A stretch of DNA of 64,000 bases from Chrysogorgia sp. JL179-B06. Its lineage: Eukaryota; Cnidaria; Anthozoa; Scleralcyonacea; Chrysogorgiidae. A program made the translations under genes and the position numbers. Shown here piece by piece: positions 49,438 to 61,434 of the stretch; position 1 is the first letter of the stretch; each line of letters begins with the position of its first letter. The stretch spans positions 755,001-819,000 of the forward strand of contig JAYKKM010000228.1 in assembly GCA_035772405.1 (NCBI GenBank), in the 5' to 3' direction. The notes below the pieces were generated by a model. The model ran no database searches. It was not told the origin of the DNA and saw only the letters and a list, made by a program, of their open reading frames with translations.

Positions 49438-50279
49438 GTAATACTAACTGTAAAACTAGGGCCGGCCAACTTAGTATTAGGGTTAGGATTAGCCGGAGGC
49501 GACCCGTAGGCTCCTCTTTCATTAGCTGCTACCGTGGAATTAACCACTTACCCCAGCCAGAGCTGGTCCCAATGTTATTTAAGGCTCTTGGTGAAAACCC
49601 GACCTCCAATTAGCACTGCTCATTGGATTATAGCAACAATAATTTTCAGTCTTCCGGGACCGATATATGAACAAAGTGGTAACCCATCCAGTTAGTGTAC
49701 CAGAGGTACGGTGCTTAACTTTGGAAAGTCAAGCAGCGGTCACTGACCACCATATTATACCGGTCCTAATACAATCCTAACCCTGTCCTAATACAATCCT
49801 AACCCTAATACTAACCCTCAGCAAAATTTAACTATCACACTTCCAGACTGGACTCCTCTCTTTAGCCTTTTATCATATTGTGTAAGTAATTAGAACTTAC
49901 TTTAAACACTGTAATTAGCCTTGTCCCTTCATCAAATTTACTAGTCTTCCCTTCTTTACCAGATTCCTCGTTTATCACAAGTGCCAAATAAAAGAGCACC
50001 CTTTGCTAAGAATGAAATTAGCCAAAACCAATTAGAGCTTAGTTGTATACGACATGAGTTATTAAAATATGAAATGTCAATCTTCGTTTGTCAACCAAGA
50101 GTTTCGCCACATACCATTGTCACTGCTTCGTTGATAATAACACCTTTGATGGAATTAAAATCAAAGAACATCTTGTTTTCCCGACCAAATTTGACTTTTG
50201 AGGTAAGCTGAATCCCAAAACCATCTACTACCTGAATAGATTCTAAATTAAGGTGATAAAAATACAGTATAAAAATAAA
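49438..50279. other. Intergenic, no gene seen
   Basis: Contains a short CTAACCCTAATAC-type run (about 49765-49820) and no convincing exon. Confidence 0.45.
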
Positions 50280-50612
50280 GTATATACTATATACTGTATA
50301 TATTTATGTGTATGTATGTGTGTATGTATATACATATGTATGTATATGTATGTGTGTATATGTATATGTATATGTAATATCATTAATAATTATTAATGAT
50401 ATCAATTATTAATTATATTATTATAATTATAATATTTAATTTAATTTTTAATAAAATATTATAATTATAATTATTATTGTAATTATAATATATATTATTA
50501 TTAATTCATTAACGATATTAATTATTAATGATATTAATTTATAATATTAATTCATGATATTAATTTATAATATATTAATTTGATATTAATAATTATTAAT
50601 GATATTAATTCA
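50280..50612. repeat. AT-rich low-complexity tract
   Basis: A (TATG/TATA)n stretch at about 50300-50375 followed by TTAATAATTATTAATGATAT-type imperfect repeats that are locally self-complementary. Confidence 0.8.
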
Positions 50613-50894
50613 CGAAGAAAAGACAAAATAAATCAGTGGCACGAGGGAGCTTGTATATGTGATACAAAATCGTCCTGATTTACATCGATGAATATGAACG
50701 TTTACATGCATATCAGATGTTATTTACAACATTCGCGTCCGTGTTGTATTCCGCTCATGTTGTAAATAGTACATGTATATGTATATAATATATGATATGT
50801 ATATGTGTATGTGCATACATATGTATGTATATGTGCATACATGTATATGATATATGTATATATGTATATGATATGTTCATGTAATATATGAAAC

Positions 50895-51030
50895 ATGAGG
50901 AAGAGTGTTTCATCAGGATATCCAAACACCGAGACGTTTGTTGAAAACCGAGGCGAAGTCGAGGTTTTTTAACAAACTTCGAGGTGTTTGGATATCCTGA
51001 TGAAACACTCTTCCTCATGTTTCATATTAC
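50895..51030. repeat. Perfect-armed palindrome with CATCAGGATATCC
   Basis: The arms GTGTTTCATCAGGATATCCA and complement meet near 50960 (AAACCGAGGCGAAGTCGAGG). Similar GTTTCATCAG-x-CCAAACAC pairs with a GAAAACCAAGG interior occur at 2926-3031. A repeat family is likely. Confidence 0.7.
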
Positions 51031-51442
51031 ATCTCAAACAAATCAGTATTTTAAGAGAAAATCGAGGTGAAAGTTGGCTTAATTTATGTAATTTCTTCCT
51101 CCGATATTCAAACTACCGTCTCGGTGCTGATTTCCTTTGTTTTCGGATCATGAATTATTAATGAGTTTGAGATGTATATATATCCAAATATAGGGCACAG
51201 CCCTTCTTCAGAATGTTCAAAAAAGGTGTGCCAAACCGAACACTTAAATACAAGCAAGTTATGATGAATATTAAAATAGGTTAAATAAAATTATATAAAA
51301 TCACGTAAATTAAGTCCTTTAGGAATAAAGCTATCAAGTTTGTATGTCCAGAATGCCTCTCTATCAGTAGGGTTATGAATATATATATATATATATAAAC
51401 AGACGAAACGAAACGGTACCGTCTGTAGTTATATATATATAT

Positions 51443-51482
51443 ATACTTTTACACGTGTTTCATGCTGTTCGCAATCATCAGA
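51443..51482 (-). ncRNA. Second hammerhead-like core
   Basis: Minus strand: CTGATGA, a TGC/GCA mini-stem with GAACA loop, then GAAAC and ACGTGT, preceded by a (TA)n tract and a GACGGTACCGTC palindrome. The boxes match hammerhead conserved bases; the outer stems are unverified. Confidence 0.3.
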
Positions 51483-52623
51483 CAATTGATGACATCAACG
51501 TTTTCACTGTGTTATATAAGGCGTGTTCGGCGAGGATCAAGAGTGTTAATTGTCTGGCGGTGTTCATTTTGACTTGTGCAACTTCAAAGAGTGCGGAGCA
51601 CACCTAAACCCTGAAAGGGCTATGCTTGTGTTCGTGGCAGAAAATTTGTAAGATATTAGAACGTTTTAGTTTTTAATAACTTTGCTTTAAATAATTGTAA
51701 AATCTAACATAAATCAATATATCGTATTTAAATTGTTTATAACACAAACATTGTTTTTAAATTTGAGACTGGCGTTTTGCGTGAGTTGCGTGTTTTCTAG
51801 CTGTAGTTTGTGACGTGTAAAATATCGGGCACTCATTGTTTTTCGGACGGTTTTCGTTTTTTTACCCGAACCGCCTACTTTTCAAATCATTTGGATCAAA
51901 AATTAGACCGGTACTCCTTTGGTTCAAACTTGCACAATATTGCCAGTAAAGTCACAGTTTGTAAACTACAATATTCATTACACCCTTTATCACTAACAGC
52001 AATACCTACCTTCAGTGATATCTGTAAGCAAAGAGTACATACAAGAAACTAGAATGCATGTTATGGTCAGAATTATTATCCAAACATTTGGAATCTTTTC
52101 TAAATATCTCTACATCAAAAGATGAAAAAACAAGTATACATTGGTACAGGTATACAATGGTACAGGTAAAAACAGGTATATATTATTATCATGTAGACTG
52201 GCTATTTGATCATATAAATATGTTAAAACAAACCATGGACATATTCGGACTTATAGTTTTATTAGTTTTAGTTTGTCGATACTTATTACCTCTTTGAGGT
52301 TGTTTTCACCTCGGTTTGTTTGTGTGTGTGTTTGTCTGTCAGCAGGATAACTCAAAAACTATTAAACAGTTTAATACGAAAATTTGTGGAGGTAATGGTC
52401 GTAGGCCAAGGACAAATCGATCAAATTTTTGTTCAATTTCGATGAAAATTGGGTGAGAAATTTATAAAAGTTTGTATTGCTTTTCCGGGCTGAAACGAAC
52501 TGAATGCGTAATTACTGCATGTTTAATTTATGCATGCTGGCGGAGGTATGCAATCTCTGATTGAGATTGCCTTCTAGTTTTATATATTGTTACAAAACTA
52601 ATATGTTTACCATATTTCTAAAT

Positions 52624-52628
52624 ATCTA

Positions 52629-52678
<50 letters not shown>

Positions 52679-52730
52679 AGTCAGTCAGTCAGTCAGTCAG
52701 TCTGTCTGTCTGTCTGTCTGTCTGTCAATC
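52624..52730 (+). repeat. (TCTG)n / (TCAG)n microsatellite
   Basis: About 14 TCTG units, a run of TCAG, then more TCTG. The ORF across it is simple-repeat translation. Confidence 0.95.
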
Positions 52731-53556
52731 TACAGCAGAATATATAATAAATGTAAACTGTACTGTAGATCAGTAGTTTCTACAATCCTGTCCAAAATTG
52801 TTAGGATACATCGCTGTTTTTGAGGATTTCCAGTTGATGTCCCAAGGGCTTTTGGGCAGGATTGTCTGAAAATAGTGAATTGAAAATAATCGAAGATAAA
52901 CGTAGCTATTCTGTGCAACTTCTCCACAACGCTCCCACATGCAGGCCGGGGAAAGTAGAGTGTGTAGAGTATATAGGCATCGCGTGATATGTAATCTAAG
53001 CACCGGTTCGGGTGGGACTCTGTAGAGACTCTGCTCCAGTGAATCCTGCCCCCACGTTGATAGGGGGAGCAGAGAATGGGGCCTCGTTTTGCTTGAATGT
53101 AAACTTTTTACTATGTTGCAATGTTAATAAACTGCTTTTTCTTCGATTGTTTTCAGTTCACCATTTTCAGACAGATCCTGGCCAAAATTGTTGGGACAAA
53201 ATTGTTGGGACAAAATTGTTGGGACACATTGAAGATTTGCAGTTGATGTCCAAAGGACCTTTGGCCAGGATTGTCACTTAAGGATTGTCAGTTAAAACTG
53301 TTTTATACGGTACTGAGTGGATTATGATGTAATATTTCTTATATTCTACATATCATCTTTTAGATTGTGATGTTTATATATACCATCTTGGATGATGATG
53401 GTGATGTTTACAGGCCATTAGCTGTATCGTGCTGACGAGCCTCAAGGGCAAAACAACAGTCCGCGATTACTGATTGACCTAGACATGTTGTCAGTAAGTT
53501 AAAACTATATGTAGATTAAGACCTAAATGAATTGATGCAATAAATACTCAGGCACA

Positions 53557-54960
53557 TTGTGGTCGGGTGTTGATTATGGCACTTGGGATCTAGGGTTTCC
53601 CCATGAGGGCACTTCCATCGTGGGCCTTCTCAATCTATCCTGTGTCCGCGAAAATGACGGCATCTCGTCAATTGCCACGCCTTCATGTCTCCTCGATGGA
53701 CTTGACATCAGTTTCTCACCGGACGGACAGCCGTGCAGATCTCTCCCACCCAGTTCGTTACCCCATCCCTCGCGTAGTATTGCCCCTTACAGTATCTTCT
53801 TGCGGCCCCGATTGTCGTGCTGTCGCGCGCTGCCTCCGCTTATCGCGAGGGCATGGTGCTATTGCTACCATTGGCGAGGCCTCCACTCCTCCAGCAGAGC
53901 CTCCTCTCCTCCAACATATCGTACTGATATTATTGCTGGGTCGTACTCGTGTTATTGTACTACCGTTGGTGATGTTTCCATTCCTCCTGGCACAGTCGTC
54001 ATGGGGTTCGTACGGCCCCTGTTCATGCCTTAACTCCGCCAGAAGGTCGTACTGGTGTCGTTACTGCCGCTGTTACTTCCTCCATTCCACCACAAGGTTG
54101 TACTGATGTTAATACTGCCGTTGATGCTGTCTTCATTCCTGTAGTCGGTCGTACTGGTGGTTTTACTGCCGCTGGTGATGCCTCTACTCCTCTAGACGGT
54201 CGTTCTGGTGTTATTACTGCTGTCCTATGTAGTGGCTATTAAATTTGTATTCATATTCATAGTATTGTTATTTTAATGTAGTAACATATTTGTAAATACT
54301 GTTCAACCTGTTCATACCAGCTTTTTACAGCTGAAAGGGTCTTACAGTTTTAAATAAAGTTATTATTATTATTATTATTATTTTACTGTTATCGCCGTGG
54401 ATAACGCTACCACACCCACCTCCCGTAATCATCCCTGTCCTGTTGCTGCCCCCTCTATTTCTGGAGGTCGTCCGTTGTGTTCTCGCTGCCGCTGATGACG
54501 CCATCATTTTTTCCGTGTGATCGTCCCTGCCTTGTAGCTGCTGATCCCTCCGCTGCGGAGGTCGTCCGCTATAATTTTCCCCCTGGGGTCGTCACTTGTC
54601 CTGTGTCTGTTGACCCATCTACTCTTGGAGGTCGCCTCCATGGTATACCAGCGTCCGTTGTGTTATCACCACCGCCGCAACCACCATGGCGTTATATCTC
54701 CGTCCGTTGTTATCACCGTCAGTTGTGTTATCGTCGCCGCCGCAGCCACCATGGCGTTATATCTCCGTCCGTTGTTATCACCGTCAGTTGTGTTATCGTC
54801 GCCGCCGCCGCATTCGATCCACGTATACATGTACGTTGTGTGATCTTCAACACGGCTGTTGTTTCCCCTTCTCAGGGAGGTCGTCCACTGTGTTTTTGCC
54901 GCCGTATCCGCTGTACATATCGGTCTATTTAGTATTACAAGTAATATTTGGCATTTCACT
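53557..54960 (+). repeat. Degenerate coding-like tandem repeats
   Basis: From about 53830 to 54240 one frame at a time reads variants of a unit of about 17-20 residues: GRTGVVTAAVTSSIPPQ, GCTDVNTAVDAVFIPVV, GRTGGFTAAGDASTPLD, GRSGVITAV, ending in a TAA near 54240. Related wording (VAADPSAAEVVRY, VSVDPSTLGGRLHG) continues at 54480-54650 in shifted frames. It looks like a decayed repeat-protein gene or expressed minisatellite. A 65-bp unit is repeated twice at 54681-54810. I do not recognise a family. Confidence 0.45.
54681..54810 (+). repeat. 65-bp minisatellite, two copies
   Basis: Units beginning CCACCATGGCGTTATATCTC start at 54681 and 54746 and are essentially identical. Confidence 0.85.
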
Positions 54961-55052
54961 CAATTGGATTGCATGTTAAGGGCGGAAACTTCAGTATTGT
55001 CATGGCTTTCCACCCTATGGGAGCCTGGTCACGAGTTTTGTATATATAATGA

Positions 55053-55163
55053 CAATCTCGTACCCAGACCCAAGCATCCCGGCCGCGCGGGAAATGCGAT
55101 CGCAAATGAAATGAGATCGCATTTCCCGCGCGGCCGGGGATGCTTGGGTCTGGGTACGAGATT
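55053..55163. repeat. GC-rich hairpin of the CTCGTACCCAG family
   Basis: CTCGTACCCAGACCCAAGCA and its complement end a near-perfect palindrome. Its inner arms are CCGCGCGGGAAATGCGATC and complement. Confidence 0.85.
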
Positions 55164-55202
55164 GATATAATGGTGGCAGGGTTAGAATTAACGGTGTGCA
55201 AT

Positions 55203-56237
55203 TTGTACGGTGGCCCATATGTGCAATACACAAAAGAGAATGTCAGTACACAAACATAAGTTTCAATACACCAGTAAGTTGTCTGATACACTGAACAAAA
55301 TATCGATTCACCAAAGCAAATACAAATTACATGTAAAAGTTATCCAGAATACACAACAAAAAATCGTAAAAACGCAACGAAATCTTGGCACAGTACACAA
55401 AGACACTGTAGCGAAATCCGATACACAACTAAAAAGCAACTCAATACAACAAAGAGTAATTCGATACACGACAAAGAATTCGTTCAATACACAACAAAAT
55501 TTTCTCAATACACAACGAAAAGTTGCATGCGGGAACATCAGGGACAACAGGGAACTAAGCGGCATCTTGCCCATGAGCTTTTATTGTGGATTTTTTCGCT
55601 GGAAATGGCATGGATGCTGTGTATGTCTTTTGCCCAACTTGCGGGAAGAAAAAGTCCGATGCTGCAGGGCTTGCTGGTGACTGGTGTCAGTACTGCCAAT
55701 ACTAGCAGTAATTGTCACTCCATCCCTCGAAAACCAGCCGATCTCAGACAAGATGACAGCAGAGGATCGACTGCTCCTTTTTCTTCCCGCAAGTTGGGCA
55801 AAAGACATACACAGCATCCATGCCATTTCCAGCGAAAAAATTCACAATAAAAGCTCATAGGCAAGATGCCGCTTAGTTCCCTGTTGTCCCTGATGTTCCC
55901 GCATGCAACTTTTCGTTGTGTATTGAGAAAATTTTGTTGTGTATTGAACGAATTCTTTGTCGTGTATCGAATTACTCTTTGTTGTATTGAGTTGCTTTTT
56001 AGTTGTGTAATCGGATTTCGCTACAGTGTCTCTAGTGAAACATCGTTGTGTACTGTGCCAAGATTTCGTTGCGTATTTACGATTTTTTGTTGTGTATTCT
56101 GGGTAACTTTTACATGTAATTTGTATTTGCTTTGGTGAATCGATATTTTGTTCAGTGTATCAGACAACTTACTGGTGTATTGAAACTTATGTTTGTGTAC
56201 TGACATTCTCTTTTGTGTATTGCACATATGGGCCACC
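55203..56237. mobile_element. One-kilobase fold-back element
   Basis: The outer arms GGTGGCCCATATGTGCAATA and complement continue pairing inward for nearly 500 bp to a centre near 55720. The arms consist of loosely iterated CAATACACAAC-like words. The middle has GGGAAGAAAAAGTC and its partner on the other arm. Small arm differences (an extra CTAGTGAAACATCG on the right) show limited divergence. No transposase is present. The large ORFs here are arm shadows. Confidence 0.85.
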
Positions 56238-56315
56238 GTAAATTTGCACATCGATTTGGCCCAAATAGTAAAAGTTGCACATCACTTTTCAAAACGATGT
56301 GCAGAAAAAAAAATC

Positions 56316-56480
56316 TCAGTATTGAACACAAACAAATAGTTCTGACAAACTATAAGTTAAGTTAACAGTCCTATTTCCCAAAGGTTGAAAAATTGTGTGT
56401 ATTTCCCGCAGCCACGCAAAAATTGCTATTAAAATTGTAAAGAAAAGCCATAATCGATTGACGATTGTCGCCGACGCCAT
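56316..56480 (-). CDS. Possible first exon with signal-anchor-like start
   Basis: An ATG in good context (AAATATGGCG) at 56480 starts MASATIVNRLWLFFTILIAI, a hydrophobic stretch after a short polar lead that looks like a signal anchor. The frame closes at 56316 and no clear donor was fixed, so the exon end is uncertain. It could be random. Confidence 0.25.
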   Translation of the reverse strand: MASATIVNRLWLFFTILIAIFAWLREIHTIFQPLGNRTVNLTYSLSELFVCVQY

Positions 56481-58570
56481 ATTTTGCGTGTTTGCTCTAA
56501 AGTGCCCTGGGAACGAGTCACTTTCCCGCACACGCCCGCGCAATTTCCAGGAGCTGCCCGCACAAAATGGTGGCCGAAATTTGATCTTTGTCTCGCATTT
56601 TAGTGATTTTATATAAAACTTTCCAATCGCTTGAACCAACAGGGGCAATGGCAACCGAAAGTATCTCATGCCTAGCCTAGAATTCCTTTTGGCATTCAAT
56701 TTTTTGCACACTATTATTTTTCTTATATTGAGAGGGCCCGCTTGGACGTCTAGTCTTCACGGGGAAAATGCACATCGTTTTTACTCAACTAATTTGAACC
56801 CTGATGGTGGTAACACCGGGGAATGATTGGGTATATTGCTGGTGATATTTGCCATTTCACTTGATTGAACTGCATTTTCTGGGGCTTTGTGGTGCAGGAA
56901 AATTTCAAGTGTTAGAACATTTACATTTTGTTGTTATATATATAATATATATATGACTATTTTTCATGTGTTGAGGCCTCTGCATCTTGGTTTAATGGCT
57001 GGATTTCCAGTTCATCTCTTTATCTTACTGATTCTTTCATTTGAATATCTAACTGCTACCTAGAAAAACTGCCAGGTGATACTATTTTGCACATGTCAAC
57101 ACCATGTGTCTCTGTTGTACGCTCAGCACTCTAAATAACTATCCTAAAGTTCCCGATCATGGTGATCACAAGTCATGATTTTCCGTTGATCAAATGAAAA
57201 TCTGGCCGATCGGGGACGTTTTCCTAAGTTCACTACACTATGACTGTCACTACTAAAACAGAAACGTTCCTGGTCAGCGGTTCGTATTGGAGACTGTGCA
57301 AGTACTTCATGCAAATTTGTTTATATAAGTTAATGATATCAGTGAGAAAATTATTCGTGCTGTTTCCTGTCTTAGCTTAGGCAAAACAAATGCTTTTCAC
57401 GTGTTTCTGACTGTGTTTTTATTTGTCTTTTAACTGTACAAGTGTGCATCTTTTTGAATGGTCCAATATATTTCTTGCCGATCAAAATGATTACCAACCC
57501 TGCTTTTCCGCCGATCATAAACAATTTCTTGCCTGATCATTGATTGATGATCGGCACTTATTTCGAGCCCTGTATGCTTCTCAGCCATTCTTCTTTTATT
57601 GTAATTTTTTTCTCGGTTTCTCCACTTTGGTAATTTGACCTCCAGCTGTTGTACTCCTCTCGACCAATCAGAATGCAGTAATTTTGTCATGCATATAATA
57701 ATCATTATTAGGAACCGCATTAATAATACAACCTAAACCCCAAAGGGTCATAAAAAAGTTGGTTGTAACAATTAGGTGGCTGTATAAATCCCTTCCAAAT
57801 GTCATGTCAAGTAGAATATAATTCTGATTTGATATGTTCATATCCAATTTGCCTTGTCTAGCTCTCCAACTAATCGAATGTACAGGTATCATACCATTAT
57901 TTTAATGAGAAGTTTCATTTCACTAAATTTGTTGTTTATACAACCCCATTTATAACTCTTACAATAACAATGCTGAGCACTAGCTAACACATGTGTCTTA
58001 CATTTGGGCATGAAATATCAAAATTTCAATTTTAGACACGTCACCACTGTCCTACGGTTTTTATATCAATTCTTTAGAAACAAAAGCTTTACAATTTCCA
58101 CAATCACCCAAATTTATAGAGTATATTAAATGTATAGCCTCGAATAATTACTAAAAGGCCTCATTGAAGTTAAAAAGCCCAAATGTATAAAAATGTATAA
58201 ACGATATCACGACCCCTATGAGTTCGTAACGTTTTCAGCGGCAAGAAATTTCACTGACCTGAGTGATCAATACAGAAATGCCGACCCCACACAGCGACAA
58301 ACACAACGGCCAGAAATAGTGCGAATAGTTAACACTTGGTCGTGACAAGACGAATTGTCGAAAAATAGAACCCAAGCAATCGTATTTGACGTTTCAAATG
58401 TCGTCCATATACGTCAGTCGTCTCTTTGATAAATTCGTTCGTTTGCATAATCTTTCTTCGCAATCGCAAGAGAGAGCGCCCAACGCCACGACACGTCGTA
58501 ATATCATATGTCCCGACTCCCAATACCCCCCCCCCCCGGACATGTAGGCGTAACTATATTTCACTCGATT
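56481..58570. other. Intergenic, no gene seen
   Basis: Includes a partial SINE tail (56820-56875), a (TA)n patch at 56935 and GATCAT-rich sequence (57160-57550) with loosely inverted CCGATCA words. No exon was supported. Confidence 0.4.
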
Positions 58571-58775
58571 AATAGTGTATGTTATTGTTCTAAGGATTTA
58601 TGGTGAAGGAAAATTTCGAGTGTTAGAATATATACATTTTAAGACCAAACCGGGACCAGTTGCGGAAAATGCAACTTCAAGGCCTTCCGGCTGGAATTGA
58701 ACCCATGACCCTGCGATGCTAGTGTAGTTCACGGAGGCCGTTGTCGAGAGCATAGTCACGAGTATATTTTGTATA
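58571..58775 (-). repeat. tRNA-like SINE copy
   Basis: Carries ATATACATTTTAAGACCAAA, a B-box-like GGTTCAATTCC reading on minus, and a TAGCATCGCAGGG block, as at 47.3 kb. Confidence 0.6.
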
Positions 58776-59649
58776 TTTAGCCTAGAAGATTCATCTAGAA
58801 GTGCGCAACTTTTCAAAACAATTCATCGAAGGATACGGATACGCAAAATATTTGCGTTTATTTTGGGGCTGTTTTGCGCGTATGACGTCATAAAATTTCT
58901 CTGGGAACGAGATTGTAAATTTCCCGCCAAATAAGATCGGCGAGCAAACTTTCGAAGATGATTGGATAGATAGAATAGATAGATAGATGAATCGTTTAAT
59001 AAAAATCATCTTGCAGCATAAACTGCTGAATTATATGTCTGAATTATATCTATACGTGCAGTACAAAAATATATCATATAGTAAGTATCGCCAAGAAGGG
59101 TTTTGTTCCCATCGGAAAATTGTACTGCGGTTTTGGTTCCAAAACAGGCGATTATATGCTCAACTGGTAATTTGCTGAGTAATGGCCACGGTAAAGTCAG
59201 GATATTTAGAAAAACTAAGTAAGTAATGTAGAAGCACTGAAGTTGATCGTCCAGGTTTATTGTAGTCTTGATCGAGAAAGACTATTGTTGATGTTGATTG
59301 TTGGTGTCATTGGTGACTGGTTTTATAGGTTTAAATTAACAACGTCATAAGGGACACCGAAACAGTGAAAGTTGACCCTTTCACCTTTGATGTTTTCTCA
59401 TTCGATAAAGTTGCGAGGGCTGCTTGTTTATAATAAAACTAGCGATAAAGCTAGACTCTCTACTCTAGTGTAGGTGGATCAATATTTTCAATCGTCTGTT
59501 TGTCGTCTAAACTCCAGACGAGGATAAAAATACAAAAATCAAATGAACAAATAAAATCAGAAATCAAATTATTTTATTTGTTTATTTGATTTTGGTATTT
59601 TTTATCGGGGGGGGGGGGGGCTATATATGTTTCCCTTGTATTTTTGGAG

Positions 59650-60300
59650 ACCCCCTTGATGTGTTAATATACACAATGTTGTAGTAAATGTGGGAGAGCT
59701 CGGAGTAGACAGACGATCATACGCGGACGATCGTCAAGCTCATATCCTCAGAAAAATGATTCTGAGTACCGTACAGGAATAGAACCTGTAACCTGATTGC
59801 TGGTGAGATGCTCTAACCATTGAGCTAACAAGACTCAGATGGAGAGTGAAGGTTACAATGATGTACTGGTTCGATTGATATATGTACTGCCTATGCGGCA
59901 GTCACTATATATCGGTAATGCTTGGATGCGTTAATATACATAATGTTGTAGTGAATGTGGGAGACTCGGAGTAGACAAATGATTACTGGTTCTCAGAATC
60001 ATTTTTCTGAGGATATGAGCTTGACGATCGTCCACGTATCGTCTGTCTACACTCCGAGCTCTCCCACATTCACTACAACATTGTGTATATTAACGCATCC
60101 AAGAATTACCGATATATAGTGACTGCTGCATAGGCAGTACATATATCAATCGAACCAGTACATCATTGTAACCTTCGCTCTCCATCTGAGTCTCGTTAGC
60201 TCAATGGTTAGAGCATATTCTCACCAGCAATCAGAAGGTTACAGGTTCGATTCCTGTACGATACTCAGAATCATTTTTCTGAGGATATGAGCTTGACAAC
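59650..60300. repeat. Inverted pair of tRNA-headed SINEs
   Basis: Two SINE copies face each other. Left (minus): CAATGGTTAGAGCATCTCAC, then GGTTCTATTCCTGTACGG. Right (plus, 60190-60262): TTAGCTCAATGGTTAGAGCA, then TTACAGGTTCGATTCCTGTA, a perfect T arm. The flanks AATGTTGTAGTRAATGTGGG and GACGATCGTC also pair. The unit spans about 640 bp and can fold as a long hairpin. Confidence 0.75.
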
Positions 60301-61011
60301 CCCCCTTGATGTTATTAATGTATTTTGTCTGACCCCCCTCATGTGACATGCTGCAAACATAGGTAAATTGTTATGACCCCCCTCCCATATACTTCATCAT
60401 GGTAACACTAGACCAGGTTTCCATCTGTTTTTTATACCCCCAACCGTAACGCTAACCGTAACCCTATTGGGCCAATTGCTAATCCTAATCCTAACCTTGA
60501 ACCTAATCCTAACCGTAAAATATGGTGGGAGACTATATGTATTGTTACCATGAAGTATATCCCGAAATGGCTGATGCAAGTATATTTTGCATCTCAGTGA
60601 CATTGAGAGTGATGCTACGAGCATTATTGAGTGTGATGAGAGTGACTGTGAACTATAGAATCGCCATCAGCAAGAAAAAGAATCAGCACTAGAAGTGGAT
60701 GTCACGGTGGGTCACAACATTCTGCTAGAGTCAGCTCATGTGGTCAAAATGTTTTGCGAGAAAACGTGAGAGGGTGTATCTCAACAAGGATAGTTTTTGA
60801 ATAGACAACAGTATAAATAACTTATAGTTTGCAGATTCATACTGCAATGAGTGACATCATAGTATAAACTGATATTATAAAAACATTTTTTGTCAACAAA
60901 CTTTTTGATGACCCCCCTTTACACCTTCTCTTATTTTTCGGGTAAATTTTGAAAGCCCTCCCTAACCATAAATTTTATGAATTTCCTTTAATTATGGCCA
61001 CAAACAATTAT
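60301..61011. other. Intergenic, no gene seen
   Basis: Contains a CTAACCGTAACCC/CCTAATCCTAACC run (60435-60520) and TGACCCCCCT words. No gene. Confidence 0.4.
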
Positions 61012-61128
61012 GCTTGAAATGTTGAACATGCTTCAGCTTGAAATGTTGAACATGCTTCAGCTTGAAATGTTGAACATGCTTCAGCTTGAAATGTTGAACA
61101 TGCTTCAGCTTGAAATGTTGATTATGTT
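61012..61128 (+). repeat. 24-bp tandem repeat, about five copies
   Basis: Units of CTTGAAATGTTGAACATGCT plus TCAG are repeated in tandem; the last is altered. Being a multiple of three, it translates as LEMLNMLQ repeats, but no gene is supported. Confidence 0.95.
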
Positions 61129-61257
61129 TACCATCTCATTTCCAACCCCATCCCCCCCCCCCTTACATAAAAAGTCTATAGGTGCCTATAGGGCCTATAG
61201 CGCTATATATCGTAATTATCCAAAGTATAAGAAATTGTTTCTAAATTATTTTATAAA

Positions 61258-61434
61258 AATAATAGAATACGTTTGCTTGGGTCTCTATAACGTGATCGAA
61301 ACCCTCGTGAAGTAATAAAAACACTCGAGAAGTTGGGAAAGCACTCGCCGCCCTACACTTCTCTCATGTTTTTATTATGTCACTCGGGTTTCGATAACGT
61401 TATAGAGACCCGGGCAAGCGTATTCTATTATTTA
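61258..61434. repeat. Fold-back element
   Basis: AATAGAATACGTTTGCTTGG and complement bound arms including GTCTCTATAACGT. Flanks on both sides are dense in CCTATAGG words (61170-61200, 61440-61570). Confidence 0.75.

Noticed and set aside
52561..52776. 71-codon ORF with SVCLSVCLSV repeats
   Set aside because: Translation of a (TCTG)n microsatellite.
55210..56251. Several 70-156 codon ORFs in the 1-kb palindrome
   Set aside because: The same strings appear on both strands as arm shadows; no domain is visible.
60190..60262. A functional tRNA gene
   Set aside because: The T arm and A box are good, but the anticodon arm is poor and the block is repeated with SINE flanks, so it is a tRNA-derived SINE.
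60435..60520. Interstitial telomere repeat
   Set aside because: CCTAATCC/CTAACCGTAACCC words are irregular and short, not a clean (TTAGGG)n array.
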